A stretch of 64,000 nt of DNA from Psettodes erumei (lineage: Eukaryota > Chordata > Actinopteri > Pleuronectiformes > Psettodidae): NCBI GenBank assembly GCA_016785225.1, contig JAFBJZ010000420.1:186001-250000 (forward strand), written 5' to 3'. Under the pieces are notes generated by a model that had not been told where the DNA came from, did no database searches, and saw only the letters and a list, made by a program, of their open reading frames with translations. Position 1 is the first letter of the stretch; each line of letters begins with the position of its first letter. This document shows positions 1-15,000 of this stretch, piece after piece. A program made the translations under genes and the position numbers.

Positions 1-3000
1 CCCGCTGTCAGCTGCGGGGCATCATCCAGCAATGATCCTGTACCGCAGCCACAGCTTCCACACACGAACCTCCCACCTCCGCTGAACGGGTTTAAACTAA
101 ATTAGGCTCATTTAGCGTGTGACGAGATCCTAAACTGCTTCTAACACGCGGCGCCCAAAATGCAGCAAAGTCCGAAGAGCAACAGCTCCTCTTGTGAAGG
201 ACACGTAGGCACTTGCGTGAACAAAAGTGTTGCCCCTGCCTGCACCCCTTTTGGTAACGCTGGGGCACGCCGTGACTTCATTTGTTCTGACACAGGCAGC
301 GGAGAGTTGTGACTACGCAGCACAAATTGCTGAATTCTTATCAAAAATTACATTTGTGCCTCCGCCTACGCAGACCGCATGTGCAGATGTTTTTGTGCCG
401 TTTCAATGGCATCGGTGAATAGCACACATGGACAGAAAAACAGACAAAACCACAAAACCCATAACCACATAAACAGTCCCAAAAAAAATTCTCGACTGCT
501 GTTTCTAAGCCACAGTTAGCTGATGTAATGAACTAACAAAATACCTCCCATTGTAAGTATACCTGCAGCATGGAAAAGTATTAACACAGTGTTTGCTTGT
601 TATCTAATCAAATAATCGTTTTGTGTATTCCTCTGCTGAATTACAATTGATTCATCAGTAAAAAAAACAAAGTTTGTGTGGGTGTGAAGTTAATACATGT
701 ACTAAGTTAGAGATGATGAATAACACGCAATATATTCTGGTTAATTGCAAGGGTAGAACGATACACATGAATCACAGCTCAATTTGAGTTCATTATAATG
801 GGAAAAAACCTAAATGAATAAAGCCAGGTTTCTTCTTATATGTTTTGAACAGAGACAGAGTTTGTTCCACCTGGTGTCAGATAGTCCCCCTTGAGGAACT
901 GTAGTAGGTGGAGCCTGTTGCGTATGAAGCAGGTTTCTTTTTCTTTATTTTTGCCGAGCTCTGCTGACTGGCACATCTGGGTAACACTGAGTTCTCATCC
1001 GATCCACACAGCTGATTTGAAGGAAGCAGGAGGGTCTTCTGGCTCCCTAGAGTCATTTGCATTCACCACAACGTGACTGACTCGGTCAGATGCCAATCAG
1101 CTTGAGCTGAGCCCTAGCATGGCATTTAACTATTTTGCTAATGGCTTACAGCCTGAGGTTTCCAGGCAAAACTTGTACTTGTGAAATCTGGTTCCGCATT
1201 CCGTTCAGCAAACTTTTCTCATAAGCAACCCGTTTTCTCTATGTACGACTGCACGCACTGAACTGTGATGTCTTTACCATGATGGTTTCAGGAACAAAAT
1301 CACATACCCTTGTTAATTATTAATTTTCTGACATAATGAAATACGATGATGGAATGGGGAAACACAAATGTAATATTCTTTGGTGTCAAGAGAGATTTGG
1401 AGAGGAGAGACGAGCTTTAGAGAAGCTAGAGAAAGGATCAGTGGTAAAACTTAATTGGGAAGGGCACAGGATTAAAATTTTGATTGGTTTAGGGTTTAGA
1501 TAGTGATGTCTTCTACCGACACTCTCATTGTCTTAAGCTGTGGGGACTAAATATGCTAATATGAATGAGCTCATAGGGCCAAAAGAAATCTTAAAGAATG
1601 CACAGGATTTTTTAGAGTTGGGGGTTTGCAAGCAAAGCGCTAAAAGACAATCTGGAAAGAAAATGGCGCGCTCAACAAGGGAAACATGAAGTAAGTATAC
1701 AGGAGAAATGGAGGATACATTAGAGCAAAAAAGAAGAAACTACTGTTTTGCAGAAAAGATGGTGATCTGAAGTTAGAGAGGATTTTAACCAAAGAGAAGT
1801 GGTGTTGTGAAGATGCCCACATAAATAAATGAAAACAGCGGGAGAGTTAGATTGGATCTTAAACACTGTGTTTGATTTTACCATGTCCATCCACTCCCAT
1901 CAGTATCAGGCTTTGCAGTCATTTGAGCTCTGAATATCTAAATGGCATTCACTGAAATATCGCTGCATCTGAATCAATTTCATTTTTCAAAAACATTCTT
2001 CACATGTTTCATTTTCCCAACTATCATCCATCTCTCTTCAAGTGATTAAAGTCTACTAACCTCAGTTTGTTTTCGAGGAAGCTCCGACTCAACATTAACA
2101 CTCCCTTGGAGGCGACAGTACATTTTCAGCCTAAATTTCCAGCGACCACAACAGCAGTTGCATTTAGAGCTGTTGTGAAATAGAGTGACTACATTGTGCC
2201 TTGGACGCAGGCCAGGAGGGTGCAGGGTAAGTGAGAAGCAAGGGAGGCTCGGAGGTAGATAGATGATTATAACCCTGTACGATTTACTATAGAAAGGCTA
2301 ATCTTTGTTTATGGGACAGTGAGGGCTGAGCTGTGGTTCTGTAGAGAAGGTGAGAGAATGCAGGCATTGCTTGTTTGTTTCCCTCTCATATACACTGCAT
2401 ATATAGTACACTGTAGATAATATAGCCTTCGTGATCACTTATTATGTAAAAAATCTGCCGGCACAGTGGCAGCACGACGGAGATGGCTGCGGTTATCTTT
2501 ATGTTATGTGTTTTTGAGAATCATTGTCTCCCACGGTAAGTGTGGATTTGCACCATCACACATGAAAGATGGTGACAGTGATGAATAATACTGCAAGAAA
2601 TTTGGCTGCAACTTAAAAACCGACACGCCCGACCTCAGCAGGATATTTTAGGTGGCCCGTGTTTGCACTGTGTGACTCTGAAACAAGAACACCCCTTGGT
2701 GAGAGACAGTCGGTGCTGCACTGGTGGAGAGCGCACTGTTGTTAACAGGAGGAGCTGATTTTATTGGCTATGATGGAGGGTAGCCCTTACCGCCACTACG
2801 ATATGTAATTTATCTTAATCAGGCCCCGGTTATTGTACTGCAGTTAAAAAAAAAAAAAAACAACCCAAGCTTGGACCCAAACGCTCTTAACTTGAGCCAG
2901 AACCTGTGCCTGAAGCTTAAAGCAGAGTCCCTTATTATCTATGCCAACAGCAAGAGAAATCAAATTTCACATAAATGTCTGGAATCAGCCCCAAAGTTTG

Positions 3001-6000
3001 TCAGATCACATCTGGTCATGCTCTATAATGTTGGTGGTGAGCAGAAGCCTTGGCAGCTTTGCAAATTGCAGTATCAGTGTATGTCTGGCATATGGGTTCA
3101 AAGCCCTCTAATGGTCAACTGCAGCTCTATATTTTATATCTAAATACTATCCCAAGGGCAAGTTTCCTACTCAATCTCCAGAAACTGTGGTTTAGTGGAA
3201 TTTAGAGGAAACACAGGAAAAACAACCACCCACCATGCCAATGGTATGGAGAAAGAGTTCCCAGAAACACACTGGTCAAGCGCGTTGCGATTGTATTTCA
3301 CTGAGATAATTATCTTTTCTGTCGCCTGAAGGCAGAGATTTTTTTTGGTATCAATTCGCCACCTTGTCTGACACGGACGCCGTGGCTGATATTTGCAGTT
3401 TACAAAACATTTGTCTAGTTGTTTAAGCTTGCAAGCGGTTGCTTCAAGTTCTGCGAAACCAATCAATATTTACTGTTTTTTTAAGCCCAGAGCAGAAGTT
3501 GCACAGTCACCACACCTTTAATAGCCGTCTGTGGGCCAGTATACACTTAGTCAGTGTACTCACGTCAGCAAAGAACGGTAAGCTCAGTTGAGCAAGGCTT
3601 GTGTCAGGTGCCCACTTAGATGTTCTGAGATTTTCTTTATGGTATGCTCATTGCACGTGGTCAATTAGCTTCTTTCCTGTATCTCCTTTATCCATTTGCT
3701 ATAATATACTGTAAAATAAGCATCTTCCAAACTGTCTCTCTGAAAGACATATCGGGAGCTAATAACACCAGAAGGGAAAGATAGACAGAGGAAAAGATGG
3801 GCTGATGGGGGAAGTAAAGAATCAGACATGAGAGAAATTAATCCTCAACATCCACTCCCCGCTGGGTACCTTATTGCCTCTCAAACTTCCCATCTTCAGA
3901 GTTAATATCTCTATTGCTGCAGCATCTGGCTGAGAAGCATGCATATACTTCCATTTGTTTGAACTGGAACATAATTGGATTGGGGAGAGGGATGAAAAAG
4001 CCTTCAACCCTGCTTAAAAACTTTTTTTTTCCTGGCCATCGTCTAATGTGTGCACGAGAGTGTGAGATCCAGTGTTCCAGTGTGCGTGCGCATGCACATG
4101 TATGCGTGGCTATTTATAGCATCTCTCATGGTCTCGCTTGTCTTGATTTGTTACCCTGCATCTGAGATGTTCCGATTGGCAATAGATTCCAAGAGCTGGA
4201 CGATTTGGGAAATGTGTCAGCGTCTCTTTCTTGCACCCAAAGTAATCCTTTCGATGCAACTGGATGGGGAGCCCTCATGCTCCTCCATCTTATCAAGGAG
4301 CTGAAAAATCATGCTTAATTAGATTCATGGTGACCTTTTTCATCTCTTGCAACAAGCGCCCAGCCAGTGCCGGAGCAGGATGTGTTCTCAACATTGATCT
4401 TTCTGCAGACCCGGGGATTGAGAGGAGCCCGGCGCAGTGAAACGAGGCAGAAAAACAACATATCAGAAATCATCAGATGAAGAGATTACTCTGTTTGAGT
4501 GAGCTGCACAGGGTGTTGAGGCCTTTAGGAGTTAGCGTGTTTTTGTGAGAAGAGCTCTGTAATCCACCTACTGCATCTCAATCGCAGTGCAAACAATCTC
4601 GCACACAAGTATCCGGTCTCTGCCCTCTGTCTCACCACCCATTTGCATAACATGGGCATGAAATCCTACTACATTTCTCATTCAAAGGAACCTACTGCCA
4701 GTTGTGTCTCCTTTTGCATCCTACTACCCTGCTCTCTCTCCCTTCTGCAACAGCAGTCTGCAACTGAGCAGTCGTCTTCCTGCAGGCTTCAAACAGATGA
4801 CTTACTCCCATCCAAAAAAATAAAATAAAAAATTGATTCCCTGCTGATCTGCCATTTGCAGGCAAAGGGGAATACTCAAGGCACGTACATGTATTTGCAG
4901 CATCACATTATAAATGCCACATCAATCAAAAGCCAGCTATTAAGACATCCAATCAAACTGCCTTTACTATAATAACAGGGAATCTTCTTTTTTTTAAACT
5001 TGAAGAATATGAGCAGATTTGTTCGTCAAAGTCTCTCCGCAGCTTTGGTGATGCTGTGGGGGAATACGCTAGATGCAGTTGATACAGATATGGTATGATA
5101 TTGATGACAGATTTGATTAGTCCACTGATGAAATTTTGGTGGAGTGCTCCACAATGGGCTTCAGACACAGCCCCAAAGCAGAATATCTAGTATGAATACT
5201 CCATTGCCATATCCTTTTAGAGCTGATTTGAGTCCTATCTGACATATTTATGGCTCATCATGTCATATTGTAGCCATCAGAGTACAAGCACCATGAACCA
5301 TTTAAATACTGTGGGCCATGCTGTCATCTCCTGTTAGTAACATATGTCTGATAGATGCATAAGAAGAGGCACTCAACTTGATTTTTTTTTTTCTTTTTTT
5401 TTCCCAGAGTGCTGCAGAGAAGCTTGAGCCCAGAGTTAGTGAATTCACTAGCAGGAATTATTTTGCAAGGAGGTCTATTTATTTGAATACAAAAATTGAC
5501 TGCTGTATACTGAATGGAATGCATGAGGGACAGAGATACTGAAGGCACAGGAAAACACAACAAATAGGAGCCTTATCTGGATACAGAATGGCCCAATATC
5601 TTTTTAAAGAAGTTAAAAGTTGCACCCAAGAAATCTATAATGATCCTTTGTGTGCACCTTAACAGAGTTGCCTGGCAACAGAACTGGGACTCCACAGTGA
5701 ATTAAAGTGTCAAATGAAATACATTTGTAATCCAAAGGCAACATGGATTAAATTTTAGACAGTAGGAGTGCCTCTTGGACAAGATTTCAATAGCTAAGGT
5801 GGGCAAAGTGAATTGGAAAAAGGCGAACAATTTTCTGTGCCTTAGAAACTCTCTGGGCGCCAACTCGTGCCTGAATTTGGATGGTTGAATGAGCACAAAA
5901 TAAGCACAACTAATTAACTGTGTAGTTTTAAAATGGGCTGTCTGAATGGGTGCAGTCATTCATCTGCCTCCAGCTGGTGTCTGTGAAATATCACGAGGTT

Positions 6001-9000
6001 GGACGAGAGGCCGATAAATCACGATAGCGTATAGATCAGTGTCATACCTGTTTCCTCTGAATTATTGATCAACTCATATGCAGAGGTGCCATTTGAAAGC
6101 ATGTCTCCTCTTCGTACTTGGACTCTGAAAGCTACAAATCATGTCACAAACGGGATTGTGGAAAACAATATGCTTTGTGTATGACCAAAATGAAATTTCC
6201 TGTCCTCTCTGACCCCCCCGAGCGCAGACACACAGAGACAAACGCAAATAAACTGTTTCATAAGCAGGCTGCTTATTTTCTGCTCAACAATGTTAAGCAT
6301 TTACACAAAGGGACCCAAATGAGCCTCTGATTGAAGATAGAATCAGTGCCCAAGCAACCCATCGCAGCTCCTCTCAATCCCACATATGCATGATTAATAC
6401 ATCAAACAACATCGCTTCGCCTTCCTCTTCCACTTGTCAATGGGAACACACATTCGCGCACCCAGACGCGGTGTACGGGCAAACTCATGTACATCCACGC
6501 ACGAACACACGAGTGCATCCACCCCCACACACGCACAATGTGCCCAAATCCTTACCGGGCCGCTCATGAACACACAGACACTGCCCCCTCCATCATGGTT
6601 AATACATCAAACAGCATTAGCTTCCTGGATTCCTGAAGCTTAGACAGACACGGTTCTGACAGCCCATGATTCCTCGCTGGCTGCCTCCCCCTCCAGCTTC
6701 CCCACTTTCTTTATTCCCTATGAAGTCTGTTTGGGTGGTTACAGAACATGCTGCCAAAATAGATTCACTTACGTATTACCTTTGCTTTTTGGAAGCTTGT
6801 ATAATGTCATGTTAGAAAGCCATCTCTGCGATGAGATGACACTGCCGCAGCTCTGGAGGCTGGGGAGATGCAACAATAATAACCGCAAGCCCTGATCAAC
6901 AAACTCTTTATTTTATAAGATTCTCATATTCTTTTGACATCAGCAGATATTTATAACCATGAATATCCAGGGGTCGCTTTTGTACCATCATTTCATGGAA
7001 ATAAAATGAAGCCCCCAATCAGCATCAAGCATACGGCGCTCAAATGTGGCTGGGGGGGCAGCCATACTGTAACATCAATGGATCCTCAGTGAATGAAGAG
7101 AGCAGGTGGCTTATTGGATCGTGGTCAAATAAAATGGACATTCATTAGTATATCTTTAGCATAAAGTGCTTTGTAATTACCATGAGAGGCCTGTAACCTT
7201 ACAGTGCAGTCCTGCATATGATTTCCATTGATCTCCATTTGATTTTCCGGTGCTTTCAGCGGGATATTGATTTGAGCTTGATTTTAGGGATCCCTGCTGT
7301 AGTCTGTCCATAAATTAGCGTGCAAGAATCCCTGACTTTCCTGTTATGATGCTCAACCACAAAGGAAGTATTAGTCTTAGTATATCTCCCCAAACTGTCG
7401 GCTGTTTGCTTTCGACATCCAATGAACAAACATGCTTTTTTTTCCCCGGTGCCCATCTGTTTTCATTGTGCATTATCGCGGACATTAATCTCCAAATTGT
7501 GGGAAGAAAAGATGTGCAATTTAAGGTCCAATATTTACCTTGTTCCAACACATACTACACCGTGCTGTTATCTGCAGCCTGGTGTGGCATCTTCACCTAC
7601 CTGCTCTTATGTTAGAGTGAGCCAGTGATTTACGGATGAGCTTCCTTCTCCAGCAAAGACAGATGCTGCACTCTTGTTTTTCCCACAATACTTTAATTGG
7701 CCACGGTGAAGGCACTTAGCAGATTGTTTCATGATTTTGAATGGTGCGGAAACAACAAAATGAAAAAAGAAAGAAAGAGGCTGCGTGTGTTATGAATAGC
7801 CTACTGGACTGCTGATAGCGTAGCTTAAGTGCAGGGAGTCTCACATGTGATCTGCTATACTGCAAATCCCTCGAAAAGAGGATAAAGAAGCTTTAGAATC
7901 ACATTTACAGCACAAGAGCAGCATCCCGCTGATAAATACAGATCATGGTATTTGACCCTGTCCATCAGCACACCGAGAGCATAGTGCCTTCTTCACTATA
8001 GAGTCACAAACCAACCTTTGTCACTAACAGATAGAGGGCTACACTCCAATGATTCTAAATAATGGCACCCGTTTGTGAGACCTAGGGAGCGACTGGGGGC
8101 AAGTCAACTATGACTTCTGAATTTTCCAGAATTTTGCTCAGTTATTTGACCTTTCATTTGATCCATTAAAGGAAAACATGCTCTTGATTTCAACTTTCAG
8201 ACTCGCGTTTGAGAAAGCCAGGTTGCAGGGTCTGCTGTGAAATATAGTGTATGTCACCCAGATCGATGGGCTCCCTAAAAGCCGGCATGCCATATTTGTT
8301 CCCTCATAACATTCAACAACAACCTTAAATGTCAATACTGATCACCATCTGCTAGACATTTTCAGCACTACCTGAAAGGTATTAACTCCACAAGATTACA
8401 GCAATCCGGCAGCAGCAGAAGCATGGATCTTGCTCCTCTAGCCGTGGGCATATTGTTGTTGCTGAAACCAATAATTCACAGTAGGTTTCTACGACATTCC
8501 AAAGGTAATATGAAACCTGTGACCTTTACTCAATCAATGTGTCATGGTGGGCTTTTTAGTTAATAATACAAACAAGAGAACAACTGTGCAGATTAGCTGT
8601 GTCTTCACACAGACAAAAAACAAAGAAAAACAACACCCTGCTGTTCAATAATATCTGGCAGAGGATAATAGTTTATATGTATTGATACTTATCCCTACAG
8701 AGGTTTTCTCAAAGTGTATAACTGTTTATTAATTGGCAGTTCTGTTTTCTTGGAGGGAGAAATACTCGCGAGTCTGTAATGAATGCAATTAATGGATATG
8801 GAAGTGATTTTTAAGGGCGAGTTTGTGTTTCATCAGCCTTGAAGTGCCATTAATTGGACATATTTTTATTGCCCCCCCCCCACACACTTTCCATTTGTTT
8901 CCATATAACGTCCTGTGCTGCATGTGAGGGACACAGCTTCTTACAGTTCATATCATTGAGGCTGACATTAGTTTGTCAGGTGGGGATTAAATAATTCAAC

Positions 9001-9163
9001 TGGATGGGAAAACATCACAGATGAGTTGAAATCTCACGGTTATTTATTTTTTCATGCGACAGACACATAGAAAATTCACTGAACAGAGCAATGTCCCACA
9101 CTGTAGCTTTTTTTATAGGCTTTAGATTGCAACCTTTGTCTCTGGATGGGCTTCCATAAAAAA

Positions 9164-9164
<1 letters not shown>

Positions 9165-9194
<30 letters not shown>
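9165..9194. repeat. TA dinucleotide microsatellite
   Basis: A pure TA run of twelve units spans 9171-9194, preceded by TATACA. Confidence 0.98.
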
Positions 9195-9262
9195 GTGCAA
9201 TGAAAAAAACATACTGTATCTAACTACAAATCATACACTATTAACAGACATGTCAAAGTCAG

Positions 9263-9296
9263 TCAGATTAGACATGCAAAAACATGTCTAATCTGA
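9263..9296. repeat. perfect inverted repeat, 14-bp arms, 6-nt loop
   Basis: TCAGATTAGACATG (9263-9276) and its exact reverse complement (9283-9296) flank the loop CAAAAA. No surrounding feature explains it. Confidence 0.95.
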
Positions 9297-12000
9297 AGGA
9301 GAGATGCATATTTATGCTTCAGAAATGGTTCCAAATTCACTTTAAGATGGTCCTTGGTATGGTATATGAGCCTTTTTGAGCTCTGCTGTGAGGAGCTCCA
9401 CATATTGATCCCCAGAAGAGAGAAAATTCCCTGAGTAACTGAGCCAGAAAACCCCGAGAGGTTTCACCATGTCACTGGGCGCAAGGAGCAGTTATAAAAA
9501 CATTTATAGATACTGTAAGTTTAGCGTTGCAGAGTCAATGAAAGTTGTCGTGCTTAATGTCTTGAGAACGCATGTATAATGAGGTCTTATCGACTTGCCA
9601 TCCAAAATCTCTAAAGCACGACACCTGCTGACTACTGATTATGCGTCTTACCAGTTTGGATTATTGTAGAAGGTGCTTAAAACAATTTAAAACAAAAAAG
9701 GGAAAAAGACCCACACAATTTAATGACACCTTAACAACTGATGGGTGTTAATGTATGCAAGTTTGCTAATGAAATGTTGTGTACTATTTATACTGTGTGT
9801 ACTAAGATATTTTATTTAAGGAAACCTGTTATTTTGCAGATGTCTTTAGAAATTCAAGTTGTATTCCCTTAATTCCGGTGTGGACCGACTCCTGGGTGAA
9901 AAGCCTGTCTCCCTCAGTTCTTCATGTGAAGCGTCAGTCATTAGTTTTTGAATGATGTTACTATAGACTGAAAAAGCTGCTACTACACAAGACATCAGCT
10001 AATAATAGAAATCTTCAGCTACTCTAAAGCTACAGTTTTTATGTTTCAAATCTGAACTGATTTCCTGCTATGTGAAATTCAAAGACTGTGGACCATCAGA
10101 TAAGAAGCCTGGGTTGATAACCGTGTTATTTGATGGAGATAATGAACAACCACTCCAGGAATTCAGCTTCCATCAGACATTAGAGGCATATGAGAAAAAA
10201 ATCGCTCTATTTCCCTGTTGGCATTTTACTGACATTTTGATGTGAAGCGTCTCTGGTGAGTTGGGCAGAAATCTAGTATATATGTTCAAATAAAAAAATC
10301 TTCTGTGCTTTATAACCACCTTGTGTCATCTATCTCAGATCGATCGCTGGAGCCAAACTCCAGATGACCACCCGGAATCAATAATAGGAAATTAAATGTG
10401 TGTTCTTTATCTAATCTCCATAACATTTCTCTCCTAAGTGCACCGTGTTTTCACATTGTCACGGTGGCTAACACCGCTCATGGGCTGATGGAAGCAGCGG
10501 CAGGGAGGTTAAGTTTGGGAGTAGGCACAGCCATGGCAGGGTTTCACCAGTGCTGGAAGTGGTTTGTCATGCTTTTTCCCCCCTTTCCAAAACTGAATGA
10601 GAACAGACCTGGATGACTCATTGGCACTACAGTAGTAGGTTCTTGCTTTATTTATGAGAGCTGGTGGTTTTCTCCTGTGCGCCTCCTAGGCCCAGTGATT
10701 CATGAATGGACTAGACAGACGGAGCCTGCAATTGTGGAGGTGCATTGGGAGCAGTGGATATTGAGGATTAATTTCGTTCGTGTCAGACTGTTATTCCCAA
10801 CCCCCATCAAATCCATCTCTCTCTTGCTCTCTATCTACAATGACTTTCCCATTTCTTAGTTTAATAGTGTGAAGCACAATTATTTGTCCACTGCCTGACA
10901 AATGGTCTGAATATTACGATAGAGCAACCCTCTGATATACTGTGGTATATATTATGTTGTTGTTGGTGGTAATGATTTAGACACCACCATTCAAATTCTA
11001 GCTTGTTTTTTTAAACCACATACAGGGTTTCATTACTTGCATAGTGTTCCCAAGTGGAAAGACCAGTGGGCTTACTATCCTGCAAGGTGATGTAATGGAA
11101 GTTTCAAGGGAATGAATGAAACAGTACATTGCGAATGCACCATCATTTCTGATTTCTCAATTATGTACTGGCTATGGCAGGATCTGCACATTTTCTTGCA
11201 TACTGATTAAACTGGACTGTCCTGGCGATCAAACATGGACTGCCTACTCCTTTGACTGGTTTGAATGACGAAAAACCATGCCACATCCTGTCACAGTTGG
11301 AACAGTTACACAGCTAACTTGAAATGTAGCCCGTGTCTCCAGTTTCAGTGACACAGTAGGTGTCCAGAGGAATCTTTGAAATAGATGAATATGTCCTGGT
11401 TTCAACAGTATGTGTCCCCAGATATGCAGTTTTTGGCAGATTGTTAAATATGCCTTTCTAAGTAATGTTCCTTCTGCAATCCTGACCCACAAAAAAATCT
11501 AACCATAAAACAAACAGCCATAACCCCATATGGGGTTACTCCTGCAGCTGTTGATGGTTGCTCAGCTGCTGACATGCCAGTCAATCACAACAGAAATAGT
11601 TTGAACCGTCCTCGCGACATTGATTCTCGAGCAACTCCTGCCGTCTGACAGGAGAGATGGCTGACATTTTGCATTTCACCTCAACAAAGACAAATTGTTC
11701 AAGGAAGACCTCGAGATAGAATCCTTTTATCATTGGCTCATACAATGGCTGCTTGTGATATTCAGACACAGAAAGAACAAGGAGGCTGTTAGTATATCCG
11801 TGCTGCAAATAAAGCCTGTTTTGAAAGCATAGTGAGTCTCTGCAATGCCACTTAAATTGTTCGTTCTAAAGTAAACCTCTCATACACGGTATGAGAACAT
11901 TGTGGTTACTTTGGCTTGTATTCTGCCCCAGTCATGCAAAAAGGTGTCTCCTGTATACTATGTTGTACTGGACTCAACCAGATCTACCAGTGCAAAATGA

Positions 12001-15000
12001 ATTTGCATTAACGACTGCATAAAAGAAGCAAGTGCTGCAGACTTCAAAAGAGTGATGGCACTATTTTCTACCGGCCCACTCAGTGTTGTTATTAGATAGC
12101 TTCCTGGCTGATCAATGCGTTAATTTGATTTATAAAGAACAAGATGTATTGAACTTAGCAATTACTAAGGAGTGTACAGAATAACTGCAGAGGGGCTGCA
12201 TGCGCGCCCACAAAAACCCACTTTGTGGCACGGTGCAGCTTTGATCTGTGGGAAAACAGATGCAGATCTGTACACATCCCTTTTATTCTAATCCTATTTT
12301 GTAGTATAATCTGTTCTCTCATAGTTCTGTCGTAGTTCAGCAGTCATTATGAAATCTCGTTATTCTCACACCAGAGCACGACACATCGTGTGACTATCTC
12401 AAATTTCCACATTTCGAGGTTGTCCTCCTCACCTTCACATTAACATTTCAAATTCAGATATTTCCTGGTTAAAAAAAAGAAAAATCAACAATGCTTATAT
12501 TTGAAGCTCAGTTATGAAATGGAGTATTTAAGCTTCCTGATATACCTCTCTGGCACTGTTAATATTACAAGATAAGCCGCTGGCTCAGAGGAAGCCGGAG
12601 CTAACAACCCTCCAAAACAACACATTAGGATGTGCCGCTTTTCTCATGTTATCAGGGTGAAAATGGAATACAAAGAGGCCTATTGCCTGTCGCCATTTCA
12701 CGCCACTTGGCTGGGGTGCTGATCGCTCACGTGTCATAAATACGCTTTTCAGCAGCAACAGCACCGTGACTTGACCACTTGACCTTGTGGTTATTTCTTC
12801 AGCGCGCAGAAAGATTTGATGGGATGGGTTTAATTGTCACTGGGAAAATGTAGGAAGCGTGGCCTGTGTCTGGACTACATTCACTGAATAAACTGACTGG
12901 CAGACCAAGAGACGATAAGAAAGAAATGTCACAGCCAAACTTCTGTTTCTTTGATTAGATGTGAGTCTTGTGACTGGTGCTCAGTATCTGTGATAATGAC
13001 TGTGTCAAACTGTCATCAGACGACCATATCTGTTATGATTTGTTACAGTAGTGACATTTATTTTTTTCTTTTTCTTTTTTTTTTACATGTACCCGTTTTG
13101 AGCCCTGAGGACATTTGTAAAGTGGTAAATGTAATCTTCAGGTTAACTGGGGTCGAGTCAAAGTTTTTTTTTTTGTTACACTGCTGTGGTTTTCCGAAAC
13201 ACAGCCTCGGTTGTCATGTAACTCCTGTAGCTCTGCTAAAATGAATGCCACATTAGCCAAGTATCTTTTAGAAAAGAAAAAAAAAAGTCTTTTCTATTTT
13301 TGCGAGACAACTCCCACTGGAGAAGAGAGAACGGCTTTCCTCAGTCTGCAGACAGACCTAGCTAAACAGCCAGGAGGGTTATGATGAGAACAAAACCAAC
13401 AGGACTCGGATAGCCCTGGAGGTAACAGTGGGTTTATCATAAGATAAATATTAGAGGAAAGAGATGGAATAATTCCAAGCAGCTCGATGGTAGCAGAACA
13501 ACATGACCCAGCCACTCTTTCTCATCATGACATCTTTTTCGCTATAGCCAAGCAAATAATAAGACAGCGTTTCCTTTCTTCTTCTGTCCGTGTCTCACTC
13601 TCTTGCCCCGGTGCTCCGTCACTCACTGTCTGTGGTCTGCTGGCTGTAAGAGCATGTCTGACACATTTCCATTAGTGGGGAGACTATTCAATTACCATAG
13701 CTCAAGATATTTAAACCTTGCCAATTACCGAACATCTCCCCTTTAAATTATGCATACACAGGGCTGATAAGGTTGTGTGTAGTGATTTCTCCTTTTGACA
13801 CGTTGCAGAGTGTTCTGCTGTGTCAGACTTGCTTCTTCAGGGTGAGAGAAGACTACGTGCCATATTTTGTTTCCTTTTACGCATCCATTCAGGCCGTGGA
13901 TTTCCCAGCCATGTTGGGCACCTCTGGCCCGTATGCACAGGTGCTGCAGTGGAAAAGTTGCAGGCAACACCTGAAAGGTGATTTCTCTCCGTTAAAAGTG
14001 CGGGGATGGCCCAAATTTGAAAGGTTTTACAATACACAGAACATGATTTTTTTTGGGGGGGTGGTAAAGTGCTGATTTCGCAGTGGGCCTTGTGATCGCA
14101 AAATTGGCTATGCTCGGTAGTTTTCTTAGACAAGTAATAATCATTGGCTCTAATTTTCTTGATGCCAAATCCAGTCGACAAATTGTGTGTGCTCTCCAAC
14201 AGCATCTGATCTCTTCCCTTGTATCCTAGCAACCCCCCTCCATTTCAAACGATACAGTAGCATTCACACCTCCTCCTACTCGGCGAGCCCACATACTTCT
14301 CCTTGCCCTGTCTCTGCTCTCTGCGCGCTGACCCAATCCCCAGGTGAGCAGCTACCCCCCTCTCTCCTACTAGACTTTTTCTTCACCTTCGCCCCAGCCC
14401 ACTCACTGCTGTGCCTGTTCTTCTGTGGAGACGTATATAAAATAATAAACACAAACCTCAGCGCTCCCCCGCTTTTCTCTCTCTTCTCCAACTGTGTTGT
14501 ACACCCACTGTAAACGGTATAGTTGGGGGCTCATACGTCGCGTCCACTTTGACACGCACGGCGTGAGCTACCACGCAGCGATTTCACTCAAGCGAGCTTC
14601 CACTTTGTGACATCCCTGCCATAAAAGTGAATTCCTTTCATTCGCACTTCAGAGGCAGTGTCCATCCTCTCCTTAAATCAGATGATGAAAGGGGCGCAGA
14701 AACACTGCTTTACGAGAAAATCTCCTCACTGATTGGACGGGAGTTCAAGAGAGAATATGCTTCATGTGTTGTGGAAATGAAAGGCAAACTGAAAATACAA
14801 ATACAGAAAGGGGTGAAGGTACAGGGCAAACTGACAAAAGGATCTGTTTGAGGATTCAGATGATATAATCATTTGATTAAGAAGTTTCCGCAGCAGTGGC
14901 ATGCAGTACAAATCAGTATATGCATTATGCTTGCGGGTTACATAATTAAAATCTCTAATCTAAGTATTTATTCTCGATGAATTGTGAATAATAAAGTATA

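Larger units (their letters stand above)
1..12000. other. gene-free region with microsatellites
   Basis: No exon, RNA gene or recognisable transposon was found. Open frames here are short (up to about 100 residues), have no domain-like sequence and overlap on both strands, as expected by chance. Contents of note are a TA microsatellite (9165-9194), a 14-bp-arm hairpin (9263-9296), a CA-rich stretch (about 6445-6580) between two short direct repeats, and a C-run followed by CA at 8873-8886. Because downstream pcdh1 exons were not found, some of this may lie in a pcdh1 intron or 3' flank. Confidence 0.6.
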
